DNA of 6,052 bases from Bacillota bacterium (GTDB taxonomy: Bacteria > Bacillota > Clostridia > Lachnospirales > Cellulosilyticaceae). Each line of letters opens with the position of its first letter. Position 1 is the first letter of the stretch. A model generated the notes under the pieces. That model searched no databases and was not told the DNA's origin. It saw nothing but the letters and a program-made list of their open reading frames with translations. Location of the stretch: contig JAEXBC010000312.1 of NCBI GenBank assembly GCA_023457875.1, positions 1 through 6,052 on the forward strand. The letters are read 5' to 3'. Made by a program: the position numbers and the translations under genes. This document shows, one piece after another, positions 1-5,295 of the stretch.

Positions 1-224
1 CGCCTAAATATGCTATCTACATCTACTTTCTTGCTGGTTGTGTGATAATATTTAGGGTCAATATGTGTATTGGTGATATTACATCGTCCATTTCCTGTGA
101 CCAAAATCTTTTTTCCTACACGATTTAAACGTTCTAGAATGCATACCTGGGCACCTTGCCTAGCTGCAGCAATAGCAGCAACTAATCCAGATGCTCCCCC
201 TCCTACAATAACAATCTCTTCCAC
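1..224 (-). CDS. BaiN/RdsA (HI0933-like) family NAD(P)/FAD-dependent oxidoreductase, N-terminal part
   Basis: Only the first 74 codons are present; the gene continues beyond position 1. The protein opens with a short strand and a dinucleotide-binding loop, IVIVGGGASGLVAA (GxGxxG, residues about 4-17), followed by an acidic residue at the end of the second strand (CILE), as expected for a Rossmann fold that binds the FAD ADP moiety. Residues about 37-51 read GKKILVTGNGRCNIT, a signature of the HI0933/YtfP flavoprotein family now often called BaiN/RdsA. These are soluble flavoproteins; the physiological substrate of most members is unknown. The start is GTG at 224-222. A TGA stop lies in the same frame two codons upstream, and GGAGG (236-232) sits seven bases before the GTG. 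The gene follows the BofC-like gene on the same strand after 67 bases that contain a hairpin. Family assignment is firm; specific function is not. Confidence 0.9.
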   Translation of the reverse strand, partial: MEEIVIVGGGASGLVAAIAAARQGAQVCILERLNRVGKKILVTGNGRCNITNTHIDPKYYHTTSKKVDVDSIFR

Positions 225-231
225 GCTTCAT

Positions 232-236
232 CCTCC
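232..236 (-). promoter_or_regulatory. Ribosome binding site of the flavoprotein gene
   Basis: GGAGG on the minus strand, seven bases before the GTG codon at 224-222. It settles the choice of a GTG start, because an in-frame stop lies between this site and the GTG and no in-frame ATG is available nearby. Confidence 0.75.
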
Positions 237-268
237 TTTTTCTGCGCTCTAAAACCATCTTCACAAAT

Positions 269-296
269 AATAAGACTGCCAAAGGGCAGCCTTATT
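269..296 (-). terminator. Hairpin terminator or attenuator after the BofC-like gene
   Basis: A 12-bp stem pairs 269-280 with 285-296 around a four-base loop. Read on the minus strand it contains one G-U wobble and is otherwise perfect. The stop codon of the BofC-like gene (294-292) lies inside the stem. The following T-rich stretch on the minus strand is interrupted (TTATTATTTGTG), so termination may be partial. That would suit the flavoprotein gene 45 bases further on, which has no obvious promoter of its own. Confidence 0.65.
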
Positions 297-924
297 CTCC
301 AATATAATCTTGTAATACTTTTTCAAGTGCTTTTGGATTTTTACTCAGCATTTCTTTTTGTGCTGTAGTAAGTGTAATGTTTTCTTTTAACAATAAACTA
401 TAAATATAACTTGAAAAATCAGTTGCCTTACGTCCTAAGCGTATTAAGGCGTTTTGATTTCCTTTTAGCTTGATACAAACCTCATCCTCTTCAATTCCTA
501 AGATATAAATACCCTCACCCTTTATCTCTTCCTTAAGCTCTTGCTCAGGTAAAACCTCAATATTCCTCACTAACGTCACCCGATCTTCACTAAAGGTTTC
601 TACCGAATAGTCTTTGAATTTTGCCTTAAAATCATCTTCAGTAAAACCTAATAAACTCACGGCATTAAGCTGAACTGTGTCAAGAAGTTCATTTTTTTGA
701 TTGAGGGTTCTAAGGATAATAGAAGTACTCGGCAAAATACATACTTGCTTGGGCTTATTAAAATCAGATGTTACATCAATGTCCTGCTTGAGGGGCACAG
801 TTTTTGCCACTTGTGTTTTAACTGTAGGAGAATTGGTTGAATAAAAATAAGTAGTTGCAAATAATATAAAAAAGATAGCTACTGCTACTAACAGTGTTAT
901 CCAATATTGTCTCTTTCCTAACAT
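292..924 (-). CDS. BofC C-terminal-domain-like membrane-anchored protein
   Basis: A 210-residue protein with one hydrophobic segment at residues about 8-28 and a short basic N-terminus, so most of the chain should lie outside the membrane on the C-terminal side. Residues about 55-155 are consistent with strand-rich repeats. The part TEDDFKAKFKDYSVETF (about 95-111), then a stretch of the form YILGIEEDEVCIK (140-152), then a helical end finishing LEKVLQDYIGE, follows the pattern of clostridial proteins annotated as carrying a BofC C-terminal domain. In Bacillus subtilis BofC acts in forespore-to-mother-cell signalling by restraining the SpoIVB protease; whether this protein does the same is inference. 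The ATG at 924 is preceded by AGAGGAAGTG. It lies 93 bases after the flippase gene, with a possible promoter of its own between. The family match is from remembered pattern, not alignment. Confidence 0.6.
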   Translation of the reverse strand: MLGKRQYWITLLVAVAIFFILFATTYFYSTNSPTVKTQVAKTVPLKQDIDVTSDFNKPKQVCILPSTSIILRTLNQKNELLDTVQLNAVSLLGFTEDDFKAKFKDYSVETFSEDRVTLVRNIEVLPEQELKEEIKGEGIYILGIEEDEVCIKLKGNQNALIRLGRKATDFSSYIYSLLLKENITLTTAQKEMLSKNPKALEKVLQDYIGE

Positions 925-940
925 ACTTCACTTCCTCTGC

Positions 941-989
941 ATAAAAAGTAATAACTTATTGAGATTATGTCTAAATTTTTACTTTTTAT
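941..989. repeat. 11-bp perfect inverted repeat before the BofC-like gene
   Basis: ATAAAAAGTAA (941-951) is repeated in inverse orientation as TTACTTTTTAT (979-989), separated by 27 bases. It is AT-rich and has no U-tract, so it does not look like a terminator. It encloses the -10 box of the candidate promoter and could be an operator or chance in AT-rich DNA. Confidence 0.45.
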
Positions 990-992
990 ACA
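963..992 (-). promoter_or_regulatory. Candidate promoter of the BofC-like gene
   Basis: On the minus strand TGTATA (992-987) is followed after 17 bases by CATAATC (969-963). The downstream box is five of six to the sigma-A -10 consensus, but the upstream box is poor for sigma-A (three of six). GNATA plus CATNNT is closer to the forespore sigma-G type, which would fit a bofC relative. Predicted transcription would start near 956, leaving a leader of about 30 bases with the ribosome site in place. This is a pattern match only. Confidence 0.3.
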
Positions 993-1017
993 GGTTAGTA
1001 GGGTATTTTATTTCTTT

Positions 1018-2676
1018 TTATTTTTCAAAGAAAGCGACAAGCTTCTTGCCCCCTGGGAAGGATAGCAAATCTGACCTGGTAATCGTATGGGTTGCTAAGC
1101 CTACAAGAAAATAAATCACCATTGCTAGAGGCAAAATAATGATGATACTCAGCCTCATAGGTACACCAATGACTAATAATAAGGCATATAAGCCATAACT
1201 GATTGCCCCCATTACGACTGCACATAATATGGGTTTAAAGAGCAACTTTCTCCAATTAAAACGAATCTGAAGATGCTTACATAAATAACGAATATTTAGG
1301 ATGGCATAGAGCGTATAGCAAATCGTAGTACTGTGAATAAAACCATAAATATTTAAATAAGGAATGGTGAGTGCAATAAGATTGACAATGATTTTCACAA
1401 TACAAGAAACAACCGCATTGACAGTTGGTATATTTTGTTTACTCATACCTTGCAGCACACCTGCACTCAGCTGAGCGAGTGCCATTGCCAAGATACCAAT
1501 GGCGCCAGCAGAAAGTAATTCACTACCACTTGCATCTCCCACCGCCAAAGTCAAGATAGGCTTTGCAAACAGCATAAAGCCCACAGCTGAAGGCGCTGCA
1601 ATCAATAAGCCTATTTTAAAAATCAGTTTGGTCTTCCTACGAATATCTTTATAATCCTGCGATGCTGCTGCTGCTGCCACTGCCGGTACCGTTGCTAAGC
1701 CAATTTGTAGAATTAAACTGACAGGAATATTCATAAAGGTCATATATTGAAAGGAAAGCTGTCCACTTAAATGATTCACTATTGTGCTAGTAGGCATCAT
1801 CTCTGCACCTTTTACTGGTACGATTTGTAGTAGATTTTGTTCCTTTAATAAGTCGATGGAGCGAGGCAATGCACTTGAAACCATTGACTGATCAATGGAT
1901 GTCATAATGGAAAAAACAGAAGCACTGATAATGACAGGAATCATCATCTCTAGTATTTGTCTTAAAATGCTTCTCGTGCTTTGATATTCAAATTCAGCAC
2001 TTTGCTGCAATTCTCTTTTTATTTGAGGTTTTTTACGTAGATATAAGGTAATCAGGACAATAAATCCTGCCACAGCACCTATTCCTGTTCCTAGCGCGCT
2101 ACCTGTAGCTCCCCATACCTTTGACTGTGTTGCATTTAAAAAAGTAGAGGCTAAAAGCACGCTAAAAACAACATTGATAATTTGCTCGATAATCTGTGAA
2201 CTAGCAGTGGGTGTCATATCACCCATCCCTTGAAAATAACCTCTCATCACACCTAAGCTAGTGGCAATCACTACCGTAGGTGCCAAGGCACGAATAGGCA
2301 GGGCCACATCTTGAGTGGGAAAAAAGGTATTAGAAATAAAATCTGCACTCCCCCATAATATAAGGGCCATGATACATGCAACACCTAATGCATAAATCAT
2401 TGCAAGGTGGTATACCCTTTGTGCTTCTCGGTAAGCACCCGCTGCACGTCTTTCTGCAATCAGTTTGGACAAGGCACCTGGTATTGCCATTGCCGTAAGG
2501 GTTAAAATCACCACATAAATGCCATATGCCACGCCATATAAGGCTTGTCCATCATCGTCTAGAATGTTACGTATTGGAATACGATATAGCATCCCTATAA
2601 TGCGGCTTAATAATACCCCTATACTTAAAATCATTGCCCCTTTCATAAGGCTTTGTTTATTTTTTGTAATTTCCAT
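1018..2676 (-). CDS. SpoVB/YtgP-type polysaccharide or lipid II flippase (MOP superfamily)
   Basis: A polytopic protein of 552 residues with about 14 hydrophobic segments spread over its length and a basic cytoplasmic-type loop rich in Lys/Arg/Glu near residues 214-237. Diagnostic family blocks are SRIIGMLYRIPIRNIL near the N-terminus, IPGALSKLIAERRAAG (about 65-80) and RGYFQGMGDMTPTASSQ (about 145-161). The last is characteristic of Bacillota SpoVB and YtgP proteins of the MATE_SpoVB-like group. Such proteins move lipid-linked envelope precursors across the membrane; YtgP acts as a MurJ-type lipid II flippase and SpoVB is needed for spore cortex. The length is nearer YtgP (about 544) than SpoVB (about 518), but I cannot separate the two. 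I chose the ATG at 2676 over one ten codons upstream because AGAGGA lies five bases before it. It leads a same-strand block with the BofC-like and flavoprotein genes, with no terminator directly after it. Confidence 0.9.
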   Translation of the reverse strand: MEITKNKQSLMKGAMILSIGVLLSRIIGMLYRIPIRNILDDDGQALYGVAYGIYVVILTLTAMAIPGALSKLIAERRAAGAYREAQRVYHLAMIYALGVACIMALILWGSADFISNTFFPTQDVALPIRALAPTVVIATSLGVMRGYFQGMGDMTPTASSQIIEQIINVVFSVLLASTFLNATQSKVWGATGSALGTGIGAVAGFIVLITLYLRKKPQIKRELQQSAEFEYQSTRSILRQILEMMIPVIISASVFSIMTSIDQSMVSSALPRSIDLLKEQNLLQIVPVKGAEMMPTSTIVNHLSGQLSFQYMTFMNIPVSLILQIGLATVPAVAAAAASQDYKDIRRKTKLIFKIGLLIAAPSAVGFMLFAKPILTLAVGDASGSELLSAGAIGILAMALAQLSAGVLQGMSKQNIPTVNAVVSCIVKIIVNLIALTIPYLNIYGFIHSTTICYTLYAILNIRYLCKHLQIRFNWRKLLFKPILCAVVMGAISYGLYALLLVIGVPMRLSIIIILPLAMVIYFLVGLATHTITRSDLLSFPGGKKLVAFFEK

Positions 2677-2681
2677 AATAT

Positions 2682-2687
2682 TCCTCT
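2682..2687 (-). promoter_or_regulatory. Ribosome binding site deciding the flippase start
   Basis: AGAGGA five bases before the ATG at 2676. The upstream in-frame ATG at 2706 has only an AGGAT touching it, too close to serve as a Shine-Dalgarno site. Confidence 0.65.
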
Positions 2688-2732
2688 GTCTTTTATTTTG
2701 AATCATATCCTATTTTTGTCTTAAACAAACCT

Positions 2733-2743
2733 ATTTTAGCATA
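2733..2743 (-). promoter_or_regulatory. Candidate extended -10 promoter of the flippase gene
   Basis: On the minus strand TATGC (2743-2739) runs directly into TAAAAT (2738-2733), an extended -10 of the TRTGN type with five of six matches in the hexamer. The -35 position 17 bases upstream (GTGTAT) is weak, which is common for extended -10 promoters. Transcription would start near 2726, about 50 bases before the chosen ATG. Confidence 0.4.
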
Positions 2744-2830
2744 TTTTCTCTAAGAATACACCTTTTATTGTTTATTTTATATTTTTAAATACAAAAACTG
2801 TTTGTCACTTTAATTAAACTCACTTTATTA

Positions 2831-2863
2831 AAAAGAAGCTATAGTTGTGCTATAGCTTCTTTT
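2831..2863 (-). terminator. Rho-independent terminator of the DtxR-like gene
   Basis: A perfect 14-bp stem (2831-2844 with 2850-2863) with a five-base TTGTG loop. On the minus strand it ends in CTTCTTTTTAATAAAG, giving a short U-run. The TAG stop of the regulator gene (2852-2850) forms the loop-proximal end of the stem. Confidence 0.85.
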
Positions 2864-3308
2864 CAGCAGTTGGTAAAGGTGGCAATAGAATATGATCTGG
2901 TGTCATTTTTAGTAACATCTCAAAACGCTGTGTAATTTCTGGGTATTGCCTGTTTAATACCACAAACTTTTCAATTCTTTCGAGGCTTTCATAAGACAGG
3001 TATTGAGCCATTGCTTCTTTTTCATTTATAAAATTCTTTTCAATCTTTAAGAATCCTAGAAATTCATCAATCAGTGCATCTCGTGCAATGAGATATTCTG
3101 CCATACTTTTTCCTTCCTCAGTAAGCTTAAGGGGTTGATAAGGGGAATAAACTATCAACTTCTGATAATGCATTCTCTGAAGGGCTTGTATCGTTTTTTG
3201 TAAAGGTTGATTCATTTGCTTAGCAAGCTCACTACTTCTTAATTCTTTTTCGTTTTCTTGCATATGGTACATACACATTAAACACTTTTCTAAGCTAGTT
3301 GAGAGCAT
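2850..3308 (-). CDS. DtxR/MntR-like winged-helix regulator with degenerate metal site
   Basis: A 152-residue soluble protein. The N-terminal winged helix spans about residues 1-66: a first helix (SLEKCLMCMYHM), helix-turn-helix (SSELAKQMNQPLQKTIQALQRM, 25-46) and a wing ending in LKLTEEGKSMAEYL. It then follows the MntR dimerization pattern (ARDALIDEFL, 75-84; AQYLSYESLERIEKFV, 101-116). There is no C-terminal SH3-like domain, as in short MntR-type members. Compared with B. subtilis MntR from memory, the metal ligands D8, E11, H77, E99, E102 and H103 correspond to K8, M11, D77, E98, A101 and Q102, so the classical manganese site is largely lost. The only two cysteines form C9-x-x-C12 in the first helix, close to the lost ligands. 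GGAGGA lies five bases before the ATG. It is divergent from the degV-family gene. A MarR-like wHTH is the alternative, but the second half favours DtxR. Confidence 0.72.
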   Translation of the reverse strand: MLSTSLEKCLMCMYHMQENEKELRSSELAKQMNQPLQKTIQALQRMHYQKLIVYSPYQPLKLTEEGKSMAEYLIARDALIDEFLGFLKIEKNFINEKEAMAQYLSYESLERIEKFVVLNRQYPEITQRFEMLLKMTPDHILLPPLPTAEKKL

Positions 3309-3320
3309 TTGATTCCTCCA

Positions 3321-3371
3321 CTAAAAGATTGCTATACTAAATATATGCAAAAAGAAAAGCTTACATACCAT
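3321..3371 (-). CDS. Possible 16-residue hydrophobic leader peptide
   Basis: A short ORF, MVCKLFFLHIFSIAIF, starts at ATG 3371 with GGAGG (3384-3380) eight bases upstream and stops at TAG (3323-3321), 12 bases before the ATG of the DtxR-like gene. It lies just after a candidate minus-strand promoter. The good ribosome site so close to the regulator suggests translational coupling or a leader peptide, but a frame this short can arise by chance. It could be a small membrane peptide, as most residues are hydrophobic. Confidence 0.35.
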   Translation of the reverse strand: MVCKLFFLHIFSIAIF

Positions 3372-3408
3372 AAACTCATCCTCCAAATAAGTTTTGGTAC
3401 TAAAATAT

Positions 3409-3438
3409 ACTATAATTATGAATTGACACATCTAGCAA
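3409..3438 (-). promoter_or_regulatory. Candidate sigma-A promoter toward the DtxR-like gene
   Basis: On the minus strand TTGCTA (3438-3433, four of six to consensus) and TATAGT (3414-3409, five of six) are separated by 18 bases. Transcription would start near 3402, 31 bases before the small leader ORF. Its -35 box lies inside the spacer of the plus-strand degV promoter. Confidence 0.45.
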
Positions 3439-3458
3439 ATACATATTAGAATTGATAC
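3420..3458. repeat. Direct repeat across the degV promoter
   Basis: GAATTGACAC (3420-3429) and GAATTGATAC (3449-3458) match at nine of ten positions and are 29 bases apart. One covers the -35 box and the other the -10/start region. They may be operator half-sites or coincidence; no inverted MntR- or DtxR-type box is visible. Confidence 0.35.
3423..3452 (+). promoter_or_regulatory. Candidate sigma-A promoter of the degV-family gene
   Basis: A perfect -35 box TTGACA (3423-3428) and TAGAAT (3447-3452, five of six) with an 18-base spacer. Transcription would start near 3459, about 30 bases before the GTG start, leaving room for the GGAGG site. Confidence 0.6.
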
Positions 3459-3476
3459 GAGGTTATCATGAATAAA

Positions 3477-3481
3477 GGAGG
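3477..3481 (+). promoter_or_regulatory. Ribosome binding site of the degV-family gene
   Basis: GGAGG within AAAGGAGGTGA, seven bases before the GTG at 3489. It would fall inside the coding sequence if the upstream ATG at 3468 were used, which argues for the GTG. Confidence 0.75.
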
Positions 3482-3488
3482 TGAATAT

Positions 3489-4379
3489 GTGTCAAAAATT
3501 GTGCTATTAAGTGATAGTTCCTGCGATCTTCCTCCATCTATTATTGAAAAATATAATATCGAAACGATTCCCTATTATGTTTCATTTGATGCCGAGACCT
3601 ATCAAAAGGAAATACTTGAGCTATCATTAAAAGATTTTTACCAAAGACTTCGTAGTGAAAGAATTTTTCCTAAAACTTCTTTACCATCAATCAACGACTA
3701 TTACCAACGCTTTGTGCCCCATGCCGAGGCAAACCATCGCATCATCTGTATTTGTTTATCTGGCCATTTTAGTGGGTCATATAACGCTGCAGTCAATGCT
3801 CGTGAACTTATTCTCGAAAAATATCCTAATATGCAAATTGAAATTATTAATTCTTTAAATGCCACAGGTGGTCAGGGTCTTTTAGTTAAGGAAGTTGGTC
3901 GAATGATTGAAGCAGGTCTTCCTTTTGAACAAATTGTAATCCTAGCTCAAAACCTAAGAGAAAGTGCTAGAATCTTTTTCTTTGTGGAGACACTAGATTA
4001 CTTAGAACACGGTGGACGTATTGGCAAAGCTGCCGCTCTATTAGGAACCATGCTTAATGTTAAGCCTATTATCTATTTAAAAGATGGTTTGCTTTTTCCA
4101 GCAGGAAAAGCACGTGGTACTAAAAAAGCTATTTCAAAAGTATTGGACCTTACAAAAGATTATCTAGGCGATGATGCTCAGACCTATAGTTATCTCATTG
4201 CCCATGCTGATAATACAGAGTATGCTGATATTTTAAGAGAGGAATTATTGCAAACTTCAAGTAGCCTTGATATTTGTGAAGACTATGCTTTTATTGGTAC
4301 AACCATAGGTGTTAATACAGGTGCCGATGTAGCTGGCATTTGCTTAATGAAGAAATATGAAAACTTTCTAGAACAATAA
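3489..4379 (+). CDS. DegV family fatty-acid-binding protein
   Basis: A 296-residue protein of typical DegV length. Numbering from the GTG start, conserved blocks appear in order: LSDSSCDLP (7-15), TSLPS (63-67), SGHFSGSYNAA (91-101), TGGQGLLV (126-133), ETLDYLEHGGRIGKAAALLG (167-186), KARG (207-210) and HADN (239-242). DegV proteins, including the FakB subunits of fatty acid kinase, bind a single fatty acid between two domains; FakB presents it to FakA for phosphorylation in the cytoplasm. Specific pathway membership is inference, as no fakA is in view. The C-terminal block usually reading GxHTGPG reads GVNTGAD here, so a normally conserved histidine is Asn276. GTG 3489 is preferred over ATG 3468, which has only GAGG before it and would add seven residues ahead of the family's usual start. 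The gene is alone on its strand, divergent from the DtxR-like regulator, and ends at a shared terminator. Confidence 0.92.
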   Translation: MSKIVLLSDSSCDLPPSIIEKYNIETIPYYVSFDAETYQKEILELSLKDFYQRLRSERIFPKTSLPSINDYYQRFVPHAEANHRIICICLSGHFSGSYNAAVNARELILEKYPNMQIEIINSLNATGGQGLLVKEVGRMIEAGLPFEQIVILAQNLRESARIFFFVETLDYLEHGGRIGKAAALLGTMLNVKPIIYLKDGLLFPAGKARGTKKAISKVLDLTKDYLGDDAQTYSYLIAHADNTEYADILREELLQTSSSLDICEDYAFIGTTIGVNTGADVAGICLMKKYENFLEQ

Positions 4380-4408
4380 AAAACAGCTTCATGATGAAGC
4401 TGTTTTTT
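4378..4408. terminator. Bidirectional terminator between convergent genes
   Basis: A 13-bp perfect stem pairs 4378-4390 (AAAAAACAGCTTC) with 4396-4408 (GAAGCTGTTTTTT) around a five-base ATGAT loop. A run of Ts follows the GC part on both strands. Bases of both stop codons, 4377-4379 (plus) and 4409-4407 (minus), fall in the stem. Confidence 0.92.
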
Positions 4409-5102
4409 ATTGTTTGCAAATACCTTTTATTTCCTTAATAGGTTTACTAAAAATATAATAAATCGCAAAAAATGCAAAAGCTTCACTTAATGTAAAAGGA
4501 GGTATACTATTGTGTCTTGCTTTCAAATACCCCAATCCATCTATCGCTAGCATCAGCTGGGATATGATCATAACACACATTTGAACTCTTATCTGTATGT
4601 GTTTATATCTCAAAAGGCCAATACAACATAATAGTATGATTATAAGTACAAAGCTTCCTTGCATCAAACCTAAGTAAGTAGGAAAAGGCTTAACAAGCAC
4701 TAGAACATATCCAAAACTCTCCCCCTGCATAATACGTGTAGGTTGCTTAATGAGGATATATAAATAAAAAAGAAACCAAGGTAAAAAAGCACCTAAATAA
4801 TAGGGATACTTTATTTTTTCTCTATATAAGGGGATCGCATACCATACAGCAGATACCATTGTTATCCCCAATCCTATGCTTGTAGAATAATAAAAACCTC
4901 TTAACGCCACCATTTGTCCATAACTTGGGCTGTCCCCATAGATCATAAGGGTTATATACCGCCAAGCTGAAAAAACAAGGGCGATGGTACACGCAACACT
5001 AAGAAGACGAAAAGGATTATTTCCTATTGCCTTTAGATTGATCCATATACTATATAAAGCACCTAAACATAGAATGACTAACAGAGCATAACCACTATTC
5101 AT
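4407..5102 (-). CDS. Seven-helix membrane protein of unknown function
   Basis: A 231-residue protein I cannot assign to a family with certainty. Hydrophobic segments lie at about residues 4-22, 31-55, 70-92, 99-118, 145-165, 172-193 and 201-219, giving seven helices with a short basic C-terminal tail (KPIKEIKGICKQ). The size and layout resemble the N-terminal seven-helix sensor domain found in some histidine kinases, but no HisKA, ATPase or other signalling domain follows. The loop after helix 2 (YGDSPSYGQM) and the one after helix 4 (KQPTRIMQGESFG) are the longest soluble parts. The start is well supported: GGAGG (5114-5110) lies seven bases before the ATG. It is the next gene downstream of agrBD on the same strand, separated by a terminator and about 160 further bases, so it probably has its own promoter. 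Role as a receptor is inference only. Confidence 0.75.
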   Translation of the reverse strand: MNSGYALLVILCLGALYSIWINLKAIGNNPFRLLSVACTIALVFSAWRYITLMIYGDSPSYGQMVALRGFYYSTSIGLGITMVSAVWYAIPLYREKIKYPYYLGAFLPWFLFYLYILIKQPTRIMQGESFGYVLVLVKPFPTYLGLMQGSFVLIIILLCCIGLLRYKHIQIRVQMCVMIISQLMLAIDGLGYLKARHNSIPPFTLSEAFAFFAIYYIFSKPIKEIKGICKQ

Positions 5103-5259
5103 CCGCTCACCTCCTCTACTAATTTATGGAGGCCTTTCCACTTTTAGAACACACCTTAGCATATTTATAAATTCCACCCTTGTTATTCTTATTTTCATCT
5201 TTTACATTTAACTAACTCATTACTACTATAGGATCATTCCTGAGATTATTTGCACTAAA

Positions 5260-5283
5260 AAAGAGGGCTTTTACACCCTCTTT
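5260..5283 (-). terminator. Rho-independent terminator of agrBD
   Basis: An eight-bp stem (AAAGAGGG at 5260-5267 with CCCTCTTT at 5276-5283) around an eight-base loop. On the minus strand it is followed by further Ts (CCCTCTTTTTTAG), starting 12 bases after the agrD stop codon. The remaining DNA to the next gene's ribosome site (5115-5259) contains no promoter I can support. Confidence 0.85.
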
Positions 5284-5295
5284 ATATAATCGTAT

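Noticed and set aside
70..252. 60-codon open frame on the plus strand
   Set aside because: It lies antisense to the flavoprotein gene, whose family motifs are unmistakable on the minus strand, and its product has no recognisable features.
1025..1225. 66-codon open frame on the minus strand inside the flippase gene
   Set aside because: It is an out-of-frame shadow of the flippase C-terminal region with no ribosome site.
2519..2701. 60-codon open frame on the plus strand
   Set aside because: It is antisense to the flippase N-terminus; its hydrophobic character mirrors the membrane protein on the other strand.
3411..3416. Plus-strand TATAAT as a second degV promoter
   Set aside because: No acceptable -35 box lies 16-18 bases upstream and there is no extended -10 TG; the TTGACA promoter just downstream is better.
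3468..3488. Upstream ATG start for the degV-family gene
   Set aside because: It would put GGAGG inside the coding sequence and add seven residues before the usual DegV start; the GTG at 3489 has ideal spacing.
3655..3858. 67-codon open frame on the plus strand inside the degV-family gene
   Set aside because: It is a different frame within a gene whose family blocks continue unbroken through this stretch.
5115..5259. Search for a promoter or small gene between agrD and the seven-helix gene
   Set aside because: Isolated TATAGT- and TATAAA-like hexamers occur on the minus strand, but none has a convincing -35 partner, and the short frames lack good ribosome sites.
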